Below are positions 1-8,255 of a stretch of 64,000 nt of DNA, piece by piece. A model generated the notes under the pieces. The model saw only the letters and a program-made list of their open reading frames with translations. It was not told the origin of the DNA and did no database searches. The position numbers and the translations under genes were made by a program. Source of the stretch: an uncultured Lachnospiraceae bacterium (GTDB lineage Bacteria; Bacillota; Clostridia; Lachnospirales; Lachnospiraceae); the NCBI GenBank assembly GCA_910584585.1, contig CAJUBP010000017.1, positions 7,394 through 71,393 on the forward strand, in the 5' to 3' direction. Positions within the stretch are counted from its first letter, which is position 1. The number at the start of each line of letters is the position of its first letter.

Positions 1-308
1 GTACGCTGGGAAGCCTGGTGATTCCGGTGGAGGGAGAACGTGAAGTGTCCAGGAAATCCATGCTGGCGCGCATTGCGGCGTATTATGTTTACGTGAATGC
101 GGTAGTGTTGTTTTGCGGTTTTTTGTTCGGGTGGTTTTCCTTTGATAATTTAAAGCAGGTGCTTGGGATGGCGGCGGCCATTGCCATTGTGTACCTTGCG
201 GTATGGCTTTGCTCTTCCTGGCTGGACTATCGGGAGGCGGAACAGCTCAATAAGAAGCTGGAGCATTACGGCGAACGAAGAAAAGACAAGAACTGGATTA
301 ATTCTTGA
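1..308 (+). CDS. DUF3021-like membrane protein, C-terminal part (5' end outside window)
   Basis: The reading frame is open from the first bases of the window to a TGA at 306-308. A GTG at 18 is only an internal candidate start, and the true start is probably upstream. The visible part has two hydrophobic segments (about residues 21-42 and 47-67 counted from the GTG), then a charged tail containing LNKKLEHYGERRKDKN. This two-helix end with a basic LNKKL tail resembles DUF3021 proteins, which often sit beside LytTR regulators. That family assignment rests on general pattern only. An inverted repeat follows the stop. Confidence 0.5.
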   Translation, partial: TLGSLVIPVEGEREVSRKSMLARIAAYYVYVNAVVLFCGFLFGWFSFDNLKQVLGMAAAIAIVYLAVWLCSSWLDYREAEQLNKKLEHYGERRKDKNWINS

Positions 309-362
309 CGGAGAGATCCTTCCCATGTTATCCTGACATCGAAGCAATAATTTTACTAACTT

Positions 363-398
363 AGGAACTGTCAAGCAATAATTTCCTTGACAGTTCCT
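363..398 (+). terminator. Inverted repeat, possible terminator of the DUF3021-like gene
   Basis: A 13-bp perfect stem (363-375 with 386-398, core GGAACTGTCAAG) encloses a 10-nt loop. Only two T residues follow before an A run, so intrinsic termination would be weak. The GGAACTG core also occurs in the larger inverted repeat at 17350-17449. Confidence 0.4.
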
Positions 399-420
399 TA
401 AAAGAAGGAAAGGAAATTTT

Positions 421-3400
421 ATGCAGTGGAAAAGAGCAGCCGGCGTTGTGCTGGCAATTTTGTTCGCAGTGTCATCTGCAGCCGGCAGTTTTACGGGTCA
501 GGTATCTGCCTCCCAGTTGGAAGATGAGGGCAGAGCAGCGGATGCAGGGGGGAATGGAGGATATTATTACAGCCAGCTTCCAGATGAGGCAAAAGGGTTT
601 TACGATGCGATGTGTCAGATGTATACACAGGGAATATTCAAAACAGGAACTGGGGATTATGATCTTGTGGCCAACGGGCATCTGAACCAGTCACAGCTGG
701 ATGGCTATGCCAACGGCAATATGACATTGCTCACGGATATGGGGGCGGCAAGAGACGCCTTTTACGCGGATTATCCGGAGATTTTTTATGTGGATTTTTC
801 GTATCTGACCCTGCGGGTAACGAAAAAAGGCTCAGAGTACTGCGCCTATCTTGGACCTGGCAGAAGCGATAATTATTTTGTAAAAGGATTTACAAGTCAG
901 GAAGAAGTGGAAGCGGCGATTGCGGAATATGAAGCAAGAATCCAGGAACTTACGGCAGGCGCCAACAGCCTTCCGGCAGAAGAGGGAAAAGATCCTGAAA
1001 CGCAGAAGGTTACCTATATTCATGATGAACTGATACAGCACACATCTTACCGGATGGAAAATACCTGTCAGAAAGAAAATGTGGGGCATATCCGAACCTC
1101 ATACGGCGCCTGGATCAAAGGGGAAAGCCTGTGCGAGGGATATGCCAGAGCGGCGAAAGCAGCGTTGGATCGGCTGGGGATTCCGTGCATTCTTGTGCAG
1201 GGAGGATTTCGGCGCACATCAGATAAAACGGAACCCCATATGTGGAATTATGTGCAGCTGAACGGCGTCTGGTATGGATTGGACGCCACGGCGGACGATC
1301 CCATATCTTCGCTTCCAGGCGAAGGGGGCGTAGACGGCTTTGAGCGATCCGATTATCTTTTGGCGGGGAATGATACCATGAGCCGAAGGCATGTTCCGGA
1401 CGGCGTGATGTCAGAAGCCAATTTTGAGTTCCAATACCCGGAACTTGAGGGAGCGGACAGGATGTTTCAGGAAGTGGCCAATACAAATGGTTTGGTCGTT
1501 ACATACAATCCTGACGCTGTGGACGGTGAAGTGAAAACCGGAGTGTATAAAGTAAGCTACAAGGGCATGGGCGCGGCAAAATCAATAGAAAACGGAAAAT
1601 ATTTTCTGATGCGCACTACGAAGTATTACCCAGAGACAAACCGTTGGGAATACGGGCAATGGGGCTATCTGCTGCCGGATGTATATGAGTTTGAGGATAC
1701 GGATACGGAGGCCACGATTCTCCTTGCAAGCGCGGAGTATACAGAGTTTGCGGTTACCAGCGAGGATCCGGGGGATTATAAGGAGAATAGCGTAGAAGGA
1801 CTGAAAAGGCTGACATTTCGGGGAGATCCGCTGCTGTTTGACGCGTCTACAGGAGAACTGTTTAATCCCAGCGGAACTTATACGCCGCCGCCGTATGTAA
1901 AGAAGGCGTCGCCTTCCCTGACTTCCAGGATAATTATTGGGAAAACCCATCATGTGGCAGTGGAATTTGATGAAACTCTCAAGCTGGCGGAGGGCGCTCA
2001 GGAGGCTGGAGTGGATGTTTCTGTTTTAGAGGAAAATACCACTGCGCTGGAGTATTGCAAGATTGAGAATTTCAAGTGGGACGGCGACAAAACCATCAGT
2101 TTTGATTTTACGCCCAGCGAAATGTGGCTGGATGAAAAGGTGAATTATGTATTCGGCGTAACCGGACTGGTGGGCGTGGACAGCAAAAAGGTTCCGAAAA
2201 GCTTCAGTTATACTGCCTCCAGGAAAACGGCAATCTGCGCGTTCCGTTCTCAGGGGTATTATTTAAATTATTTTGGAAGACCACAGTTGTTGGAAAATTC
2301 GGATCTCTCCAAGAAGGATTTCCAGGAGTGGAAGACAGACGACAATGCCGCTGTAACGCCTCAGATGCTGACAGGGCTTACTCTTGTAGCGACATCCACT
2401 TCCAATGCGGAGACGGATATTATCAATCACAAGCTGGAAAGTGAACTGGGAGGAAAGATCAAGAGCAGCGAAACATATAACATAGATCTTCTGACCTGCA
2501 ATAAGAATGTTTTAACGGTGGGTTCTTCCGTCCGTCTGTCTATTGGATTTCCCAAAGGTTATGGGCCGGATGATGAGGGAGTTACTTTTAAGGCATACCA
2601 TTTTAAGCGGGATAAAAATGGGGTGATTCAGGGGTTGGAGGAAGTTCCTTTAGTGGTGACAAGATACGGGCTTGTGATTTTATGCAAATCTTTCAGCCCC
2701 TTCGCGGTTGTGGCGGTGGAGGATGACGGAACAACCCCCAAAACATCAAAATCCATGATTCTGTCAGCCGCTCCGGGCGGACAGATTACCGGAGACGCCG
2801 ACGAAGGCATCCTGACGCTGGCTCAGGGGGAAGTCCGGGAACTGCAGATTCAGGCAGATGAGGGATATGTGATAGATGCTGTGGTGTCAGGCGGAAAATA
2901 CCAGGAGATTACAAACAGCAAATCCATGACCATAAAGGCCGATTATCAGTCTTTGCGGGACGGAGATATTATTGAGGCCCAGTTTGTGGCTGAGTCTGTC
3001 AGCCAAAAGGAAGCGGAACGGGGAGAAACCTTGGTTCTGCCGGCTCCGCTTCCTGCGCAGGTAAGTCTCAAAACAGACAGCATAAGCGCGGAAGAGAAAA
3101 AGGGATTTGAGATCACTTCGGAGATTACAGCGCCGGAAGGTCTGGATTATACCTGTCAGTGGTATAAGGACGGGGAGCCGCTGGAAGGGCAGACCAGAAA
3201 GAGCCTGACAGTTTCGGCTGCCGCGAAGCAGGACGAGGGCGATTATACGCTGGCGGTAACCACAAGATCCGGCGCGGCAGGCACAGAAGCCTGGAGCGGC
3301 GTCTGCAAGGTAACTGTCACGCCGGCGCCGGGAGACGGAGGTTCCCAGATTACGCCGACGCCGGGAGACGGAAGTTCCCAGATTACGCCGGCGCCGGAGG

Positions 3401-3642
3401 AACCGGAGAAAAAAGAAGAGCCGGCGGAAAAGAAGCCGAATCTAAAGAAAGTATCCGGCGTAACCATCTCTTCTGAAAAAACAGATCGGGTGAAATTAAA
3501 GTGGAAAAAGGTAACAGGAGCAGGCGGCTATCAGGTGCTCCGCTATAATGCTTCCAAAAAGAAATTTGTAAAGGCCGCCAATGTGACGAAAACTGCTTAC
3601 ACCGATAAGAAGAGAACAGGGGGGCAAGGCCTATCGGTATAA
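421..3642 (+). CDS. Secreted transglutaminase-like surface protein, reading frame broken near the 3' end
   Basis: The gene encodes 1073 residues. A signal peptide (about residues 1-31) is followed by a transglutaminase-like core with Cys238 in SLCEGYA, His273 in HMWNYV and Asp288 in LDATADDP, the expected catalytic triad. Next come a long beta-rich region, an Ig-like segment around residues 890-960 ending in YKDGEPLEG and GDYTLAV, a Pro/Thr/Glu linker with repeats of TPGDG, and the start of a fibronectin-III-like domain with LKWKKVTGAGGYQV. The last domain is cut: after a run of six G (3619-3624) the frame reads GQGLSV and stops. Removing one G restores a protein of about 1217 residues that continues through 4075. 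Likely role: cell-surface or secreted cross-linking or peptidase-like activity. Substrate unknown. Confidence 0.85.
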   Translation: MQWKRAAGVVLAILFAVSSAAGSFTGQVSASQLEDEGRAADAGGNGGYYYSQLPDEAKGFYDAMCQMYTQGIFKTGTGDYDLVANGHLNQSQLDGYANGNMTLLTDMGAARDAFYADYPEIFYVDFSYLTLRVTKKGSEYCAYLGPGRSDNYFVKGFTSQEEVEAAIAEYEARIQELTAGANSLPAEEGKDPETQKVTYIHDELIQHTSYRMENTCQKENVGHIRTSYGAWIKGESLCEGYARAAKAALDRLGIPCILVQGGFRRTSDKTEPHMWNYVQLNGVWYGLDATADDPISSLPGEGGVDGFERSDYLLAGNDTMSRRHVPDGVMSEANFEFQYPELEGADRMFQEVANTNGLVVTYNPDAVDGEVKTGVYKVSYKGMGAAKSIENGKYFLMRTTKYYPETNRWEYGQWGYLLPDVYEFEDTDTEATILLASAEYTEFAVTSEDPGDYKENSVEGLKRLTFRGDPLLFDASTGELFNPSGTYTPPPYVKKASPSLTSRIIIGKTHHVAVEFDETLKLAEGAQEAGVDVSVLEENTTALEYCKIENFKWDGDKTISFDFTPSEMWLDEKVNYVFGVTGLVGVDSKKVPKSFSYTASRKTAICAFRSQGYYLNYFGRPQLLENSDLSKKDFQEWKTDDNAAVTPQMLTGLTLVATSTSNAETDIINHKLESELGGKIKSSETYNIDLLTCNKNVLTVGSSVRLSIGFPKGYGPDDEGVTFKAYHFKRDKNGVIQGLEEVPLVVTRYGLVILCKSFSPFAVVAVEDDGTTPKTSKSMILSAAPGGQITGDADEGILTLAQGEVRELQIQADEGYVIDAVVSGGKYQEITNSKSMTIKADYQSLRDGDIIEAQFVAESVSQKEAERGETLVLPAPLPAQVSLKTDSISAEEKKGFEITSEITAPEGLDYTCQWYKDGEPLEGQTRKSLTVSAAAKQDEGDYTLAVTTRSGAAGTEAWSGVCKVTVTPAPGDGGSQITPTPGDGSSQITPAPEEPEKKEEPAEKKPNLKKVSGVTISSEKTDRVKLKWKKVTGAGGYQVLRYNASKKKFVKAANVTKTAYTDKKRTGGQGLSV

Positions 3643-4075
3643 AATCAGGGCTTATAAAAAGGTAAACGGAAAGACATATTACGGGCCGCTGTCCAAGGAA
3701 GTTAAGATTATTGTGAAGCCTAAGGCTCCTGCCGGAGTGTCAGCCGTGCGCCTGACAGACACTTCCGTCCAGATTTGCTTTAATCCGGTGAAAAACGCGA
3801 CGTCATACCGTATTTATGAGTATAAAAAGAGCACCGGAAAACAAGTGGCTTCTTTTAAGGTGACAGCGAAAAAACTGTACCAATATGATAAGAAAACAAA
3901 GAAATGGAAGTATTTGAGCAAGGTTCAAAGAGGAAAGAGCGGAAGATATATCTGTGAGCTGACAGGGTTAAGCGCAGAAAATAAAGATCTGAAGTTTCGG
4001 ATTAAAACCACGGTGTCCAAGAAAGGCTATAAAGTCCGCTACAGCGTGGGAAGCAAATTAGTGACAGTGGAATAA
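3626..4075 (+). pseudogene. C-terminal fibronectin-like segment shifted out of frame from the transglutaminase protein
   Basis: This frame starts with KAYRYKIRAYKKVNGKTYYG, which completes the fibronectin-like repeat left unfinished at 3618, and runs to a TAA at 4073-4075. It contains a second fibronectin-like unit (SYRIYEYKKSTGK, KFRIKTTVSKKGYKVRYS). No ribosome binding site or plausible independent start precedes it. I therefore read it as the 149-residue tail of the upstream gene, displaced by one extra G in the run at 3619-3624. It could be a real mutation, reversible slippage or a sequencing error. Confidence 0.8.
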
Positions 4076-4105
4076 GCTGTAAATCATTTTGAGGGAGGAA
4101 GAGTT

Positions 4106-4633
4106 ATGGGCGTTGGAATGCCCCGCCGGCTTTATGCGCTGGGCTTTATGCTGATTGCTTATGTTTTATTCGCAGTTTTTGGAAATAATAAGCGGGAGGA
4201 AAAGAATGTCCCGGTGGGGATGAAGCTTTTGACAAAACCCCCGATCCTGCGCTATGTCTTGTATGCCGGGGGATGCATGATGCTGATTTTTGCAGCGGTG
4301 ATTATTGCTGTGGCATTTTTATATGGCGCAGAACTGGCTGTAGTTGTTGTGGCTGGCCTTATCTTTTCGGGAATTGGAGGATTGTTTTTCCTGTCTGGGC
4401 GTTACTGCTACGCAAGCCACATATTTTTCGGAGAAGAGAGGATTGTGATTGGCCGGTTCTTTGACAAACCGGATATTTTGACCTGGGATGAGATCGGCAA
4501 AGCAGAGATACAGAAAAAACGGGTCAAACTATGGGACAAAAAGGGCAATAAGAAAATAGACGCCTATGCCGATATGGTTGGGTTTGAAGAATTTCAAAAT
4601 CTTGTGAGAAATAAGTGTAAGGATCTGTTATAA
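4106..4633 (+). CDS. Membrane protein with PH-like C-terminal region, function unknown
   Basis: The protein has 175 residues and a strong site GAGGGAGG 8 nt before the ATG. Three hydrophobic segments are visible (about 8-25, 48-70 and 76-97). The cytoplasmic C-terminal third has alternating strands (IFFGEERIVIGRFF, ILTWDEIGKAEIQKKRVKLWD) and ends in an acidic-aromatic helix, as in YcxB/PH-like membrane domains. The gene lies 30 bp after the broken transglutaminase gene and 93 bp before another membrane protein. A hairpin with arms CAGAGGA/TCCTCTG lies between the two. No pathway can be assigned. Confidence 0.7.
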   Translation: MGVGMPRRLYALGFMLIAYVLFAVFGNNKREEKNVPVGMKLLTKPPILRYVLYAGGCMMLIFAAVIIAVAFLYGAELAVVVVAGLIFSGIGGLFFLSGRYCYASHIFFGEERIVIGRFFDKPDILTWDEIGKAEIQKKRVKLWDKKGNKKIDAYADMVGFEEFQNLVRNKCKDLL

Positions 4634-4726
4634 TAGTGGTGCCCGGCCCTTGGCTTATTTGCCGGCAGAGGAATCCAATCCTCTGCATGTTCCGGGAGAA
4701 CTTTAGATAAAGGAGAGATGAGAGTT

Positions 4727-5635
4727 ATGAAAATGTCGCAGCAGGAGTTGTGCAGCAGGATCCTTTCAGGGAGCCTAAAGCTGTACGGAGATCACATGGC
4801 CGGCGAATGCCAGGGATTCTATATCATGGTGGAACCGGGAAACGGCCAGTATATAATAACGGTGGCCGCCCATCTGCCGGAAGCGGAAAATAATGACAGC
4901 GTGAAAGAATTTCTGAGAGAACAGCAGAGGGAAAAAGAGCAGATCAACGGATATCAGACGGAAAAATATATGGTAAAACTGTCTGTTTCCATTGAAAAAA
5001 AGGAAAAGGATATTCCCGGGGTTATAAACAGTGCAGTGGAACCTCTGATTGCGTATCTGTCTGCCAACCATTACATATCAGGCTGCCGGAATTGCGGGAA
5101 ACCGGTTTCTCTGGCCAACCGGCAGAAACAGAATGACGGTTACTGCTATCTGTGCAGCGAATGTGCCGCTGCCGGAGTTCAGGAACCGGTGCAGCAGGGA
5201 GGCGGCAACGGGTTTTTCTCAGAGATATCCCAGGAAAAGAGCAGCCCGGTGCCGGGATTTATCGGCGCTCTGCTGGGTTCTCTTTTGGGCGGCGCGCTGT
5301 GGGTCTTGTTTTTCCGGCTGGGGATCATTGCGGGACTTGCAGGCGCAGTGGCTGCCATCTGTGCCGCCTGGGGCTATAAAAAGCTGGGAAAATGCATGGA
5401 TCGCAAAGGAATGGTAATCACTCTGCTTGTGACGGCGTTTACCATTTACCTGGCCAACCGGATTGCCTGGTCCTGGGAGATTTACGAGGTCATGCAGGAG
5501 AATGGATTCGGATTTGCGGACATATTTGTGGAGCTGGATGATTTTCTGGCATTTTCCGGAAGCTGGCAGTACTACAGAACGCTGCTGGTAGGCTATGTGC
5601 TGACGGTAATTTGCATGTTCCGGACGAAAAGATAA
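4727..5635 (+). CDS. Membrane protein with zinc-ribbon-like motif, function unknown
   Basis: I chose the ATG at 4727 because AGGAGAG at 4711-4717 is 9 nt upstream; the in-frame ATG at 4718 touches that site. The 302-residue protein has a soluble N-terminal domain, then a paired-cysteine motif (CRNCGKP then YCYLCSECA, about residues 120-148) typical of small zinc ribbons. Four or so hydrophobic segments follow in the C-terminal half (IGALLGSLLGGALWVLFF onward). Four cysteines in two CxxC-like pairs suggest metal binding. Its role and partners are unknown. Just after the stop lies a sequence matching a MITE end (5637-5656). Confidence 0.7.
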   Translation: MKMSQQELCSRILSGSLKLYGDHMAGECQGFYIMVEPGNGQYIITVAAHLPEAENNDSVKEFLREQQREKEQINGYQTEKYMVKLSVSIEKKEKDIPGVINSAVEPLIAYLSANHYISGCRNCGKPVSLANRQKQNDGYCYLCSECAAAGVQEPVQQGGGNGFFSEISQEKSSPVPGFIGALLGSLLGGALWVLFFRLGIIAGLAGAVAAICAAWGYKKLGKCMDRKGMVITLLVTAFTIYLANRIAWSWEIYEVMQENGFGFADIFVELDDFLAFSGSWQYYRTLLVGYVLTVICMFRTKR

Positions 5636-5636
5636 G

Positions 5637-5656
5637 TAGAACGTGTCTTAAAATTC
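5637..5656 (+). repeat. Solitary copy of a MITE-like terminal sequence
   Basis: The sequence TAGAACGTGTCTTAAAATTC begins 1 nt after the TAA of the preceding gene. It matches, with one difference, the left end of the element inserted in the gene at 50198-52066 (51125-51144). No matching right end was found nearby, so it is probably a solitary or decayed end. Confidence 0.6.
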
Positions 5657-5720
5657 ACATCAGAAAAAAGCCCGTTGGCGATATGTTTCTGCTGAAATTG
5701 AAACAGAATTCCGATATGTT

Positions 5721-5803
5721 ACTATGAAAGCTAAAGCTTTCACAGTATGGATGGCCATGCGGCCCGCCGGACGGCAGGCTGTGCATGATGAGGGTTTACT
5801 ATA
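5721..5803 (+). repeat. GC-rich palindromic repeat element, copy 1
   Basis: The copy starts with a small hairpin (GAAAGC, TAAA loop, GCTTTC), followed by a block beginning GGATGGCCATGCGGCCCGCC. CATGC and GCATG arms enclose the GC-rich core, and it ends in GGGTTTACT. The block recurs at 61106-61230 in two tandem copies. Here it lies in the leader of the LytTR regulator gene. Confidence 0.75.
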
Positions 5804-5827
5804 CCATAGTTTCCAGGAGGTGAAAGC

Positions 5828-6547
5828 GTGCAGATTGGCGTATGCGACGACCAGAAGGAAATACGGGAGATGATCATGGATAAAGTAAGGCGTTGTTATC
5901 CAACAGAAGGCATAACTGCCTATGGTTCAGGCCGGGAATTGCTGGATGCGCGTCATCTTCCGGATATTCTGTTTCTTGATATACAGATGCCGGAGCCGGA
6001 CGGAATGGAGACAGCCAGAGAGCTCCGCAAACGGGATGGGCAGATGATAATCATTTTTGTAACGGTAACGGAGGATTATGTATTTCAGGCCTTTGATGTG
6101 GGCGCGTTCCATTATCTTGTCAAGCCCCTGGAGGATGAGAAGTTTGGGGAAGTTCTTGAGAAGGCCGTCAGCCAGTATAAGGAGAGAGCCTTAGAGGGTA
6201 TGGGCGCGAGAAGAGAAAGGCCCAGTCTGATGATCACGTCAAAAGGGGAACATATCACGGTTCCTTTTGAGGATATTGTATATGCGGAAGTGTTCAACCG
6301 GAAAATTATTCTCCACACGATGGATGCGGATATAGAATATTATGGGAAAATGAAAGAACTGGAGAAAAGGGCCGGGGAAGATTTCTACCGCTCCCATAGG
6401 GCATATCTGGTTAATTTCAATTTTGTCCGGAGATATAACGCCGCTGTGATTTATTTAAAAAAGGGCCAGGCTCTTGTGGCGAAACAGAATTATCAGGATT
6501 TTGTCAAATGCTATTTGAGATTTAATCAGAGAAAAGGAAAGGGATAA
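5828..6547 (+). CDS. LytTR-family response regulator (AgrA/VirR-like)
   Basis: The protein has 239 residues and a GTG start, with CCAGGAGGTGAAA just upstream. The N-terminal receiver domain (1-120) has acidic residues in VCDDQ, phospho-acceptor Asp51 in FLDIQMPEPDG, and Lys in HYLVKPLED. The C-terminal LytTR DNA-binding domain (about 137-235) contains EDIVYAEVFNRKI and YRSHRAYLVNFNFV. The next gene, a GHKL histidine kinase, starts 3 nt downstream, so the two form one two-component operon. No AgrB/AgrD-type peptide genes lie beside it, so the signal is unknown. Targets of this family are usually direct repeats upstream of peptide or surface genes. Confidence 0.93.
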   Translation: MQIGVCDDQKEIREMIMDKVRRCYPTEGITAYGSGRELLDARHLPDILFLDIQMPEPDGMETARELRKRDGQMIIIFVTVTEDYVFQAFDVGAFHYLVKPLEDEKFGEVLEKAVSQYKERALEGMGARRERPSLMITSKGEHITVPFEDIVYAEVFNRKIILHTMDADIEYYGKMKELEKRAGEDFYRSHRAYLVNFNFVRRYNAAVIYLKKGQALVAKQNYQDFVKCYLRFNQRKGKG

Positions 6548-6550
6548 GAG

Positions 6551-8077
6551 ATGGCCCAGGCGGATATCACCGGAATCGAAAAGGCGATACATTATCTGAT
6601 GCCCATTGCAAGGGGCGCTTTAAGGGGATATTGCTTTTATCGGTTTGCAAAGCCTTTTATGGGGCGGCCCTGTGTGCCGTCCGGGGGTTTGAGGGAAAAA
6701 GCAGGCGCAGCGGAAGTAGGCGACAGTGGCGCGCACCTGTCTCTGTCCGGGATTTTCAGGAAAAGGGCAGAAGCGGCGCGCTTGTCTCTGTCCGGGATTC
6801 TCAGAGAAAAAGGGGCCGCTTTGGGTGGACTGGCGTATTTTCTGGTTATTCTTCTGCTGTATACCAAACAGCTTTCCATGGATGCTTACGTGGTTTACGG
6901 TATGGGAAGCCTGGCTATGCTGTTGGTAATCTGCCGGGCGGACAAGAGAAATTACAGGCAGAAAATATTTTTGGGGCTGACCTTTTTTTCCCTGAATTGG
7001 TTGGCAGCGGCCATTGCGGAAATCCTGTATGATTTTCTCTATGACGCGGCGGCAAGTATGGATTATATGCAGAATCATCCGGAATTGTCGCCGGTTTTGT
7101 ATCTGACGATGTGCGTCTGTGATTTAGCTCTGGAACTTCTGTTTACGGCCGCCGGACTTTGGCAGGTGGCGCGGGTTTACGGCAATAAGAGCGAGGAACT
7201 GGGGCAAAGAGAATTGCTGATGCTGACGCTTCCTTCTCTTATGGGGCTCATAGGATATGAAATTATGCGGTATTACCGTGTGTTTTATGTTTTGAAAACA
7301 GGAGAGATGGAGAAAACCTATGACCGGCTGACGCTGCTGTTTTGCGGCGTGTCTTCTCTGACGGTGATTGCGGTTATTATGCTCTATCAGGGAATTCGGG
7401 CAAAACAGGAGGAGCGGCAGCAGGCAGAATTCCTTGCCGCGCAGATAGATAACATTCGGCGGCATATGGATCAGGTGGAAAGCCTGTACCAGAATATCCG
7501 AAGCATCCGGCACGATATGACCAATCATGTTCTTACTTTAGAACGGCTGTACGAAGAGAGGCAGACAGAAGAGGCGGAGGCGTACAATAAGGCTCTCAAG
7601 AAGGAGCTTGCCCAAATGAAAGGCAAAATAGAAACCGGGAATCCGGTAACCAATGTGATTCTCCAGGAATTTGCCAGGGAGGCAAAGAAGCGGGGGATTT
7701 CTTTTTATTCGGAATTTTATTATCCCACGGGAACGGCGATTGATGCCTTTGACCTTAGCGTGATTTTAAATAACGCTTTGCAGAACGCGGTGGACAATGC
7801 AGAAAATGGAGCAGATAGTGAAGGTAAGGAAAAGCGGATCTCCGTTATTTCTTACCGGAGAAATAATGCCTATATCATAGAAGTACGCAACAGTTTTTCC
7901 GGGGAATTGAAATGGAATCCCGAAAGCGGCCTTCCGATTACCTTCAAAGGCCAGGGAAAGGGGCATGGATACGGGCTGCCCAATATTCGGCGGGTGGCCA
8001 GTCATTACTCCGGTGATCTGGATATTACGGTAAGCAACGGTGAGTTCTGTCTCGGCATTCTTTTGATGACAGAGTGA
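6551..8077 (+). CDS. GHKL-domain sensor histidine kinase (AgrC-like)
   Basis: The protein has 508 residues. After an odd N-terminal segment with SLSGI repeats (about residues 40-90), several membrane helices span roughly 95-280. The phospho-acceptor region is IRSIRHDMTNHV (His321), the N box is NNALQNAVDNA, and the G box is GHGYGLPNIRRVA. This order matches AgrC/VirS-type kinases, which sense peptides through a multi-helix membrane domain. The start lies 3 nt after the LytTR regulator stop, so the kinase and regulator are probably translated together. The N-terminal low-complexity segment is encoded by imperfect DNA repeats (6669-6825) and is not expected in this family. Confidence 0.9.
   Translation: MAQADITGIEKAIHYLMPIARGALRGYCFYRFAKPFMGRPCVPSGGLREKAGAAEVGDSGAHLSLSGIFRKRAEAARLSLSGILREKGAALGGLAYFLVILLLYTKQLSMDAYVVYGMGSLAMLLVICRADKRNYRQKIFLGLTFFSLNWLAAAIAEILYDFLYDAAASMDYMQNHPELSPVLYLTMCVCDLALELLFTAAGLWQVARVYGNKSEELGQRELLMLTLPSLMGLIGYEIMRYYRVFYVLKTGEMEKTYDRLTLLFCGVSSLTVIAVIMLYQGIRAKQEERQQAEFLAAQIDNIRRHMDQVESLYQNIRSIRHDMTNHVLTLERLYEERQTEEAEAYNKALKKELAQMKGKIETGNPVTNVILQEFAREAKKRGISFYSEFYYPTGTAIDAFDLSVILNNALQNAVDNAENGADSEGKEKRISVISYRRNNAYIIEVRNSFSGELKWNPESGLPITFKGQGKGHGYGLPNIRRVASHYSGDLDITVSNGEFCLGILLMTE
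6669..6825 (+). repeat. Three imperfect in-frame repeats inside the sensor kinase gene
   Basis: Repeat units begin at 6669, 6736 and 6781 and share CCTGTCTCTGTCCGGGATT-like starts followed by A/G-rich runs. Units 2 and 3 are exactly 45 bp apart, preserving frame, and encode the repeated peptide LSLSGI with R/K/E residues. They sit before the first clear membrane helix. Confidence 0.7.
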
Positions 8078-8096
8078 TAAATGCTGCTGTACGGAT

Positions 8097-8170
8097 GGTT
8101 TGCCGGAACGTTGCCCAGTTTGTGTGCCAAAGGGCTATCCTGCCTTTTCGTCCGTATCCCAATATGTAAC
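8097..8170 (+). repeat. Partial copy of the covarying palindromic repeat family
   Basis: The stretch from GGTTTGCCGGAACGTT through TCGTCCGTATCCCAATATG aligns with one end of the elements at 45116-45291 (reverse strand) and 45663-45842. The opposite arm is missing, so this looks like a truncated copy. The terminal piece CGTATCCCAATATG recurs at 17316-17329. Confidence 0.6.
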
Positions 8171-8255
8171 GCTTTTAGCATCATAAAAAGAAAAAAGAAT
8201 ACTTTTCCCGTTTTTATCATAAATAGTAACAAGGAAGATAAGCTGGGAGCAGCGG

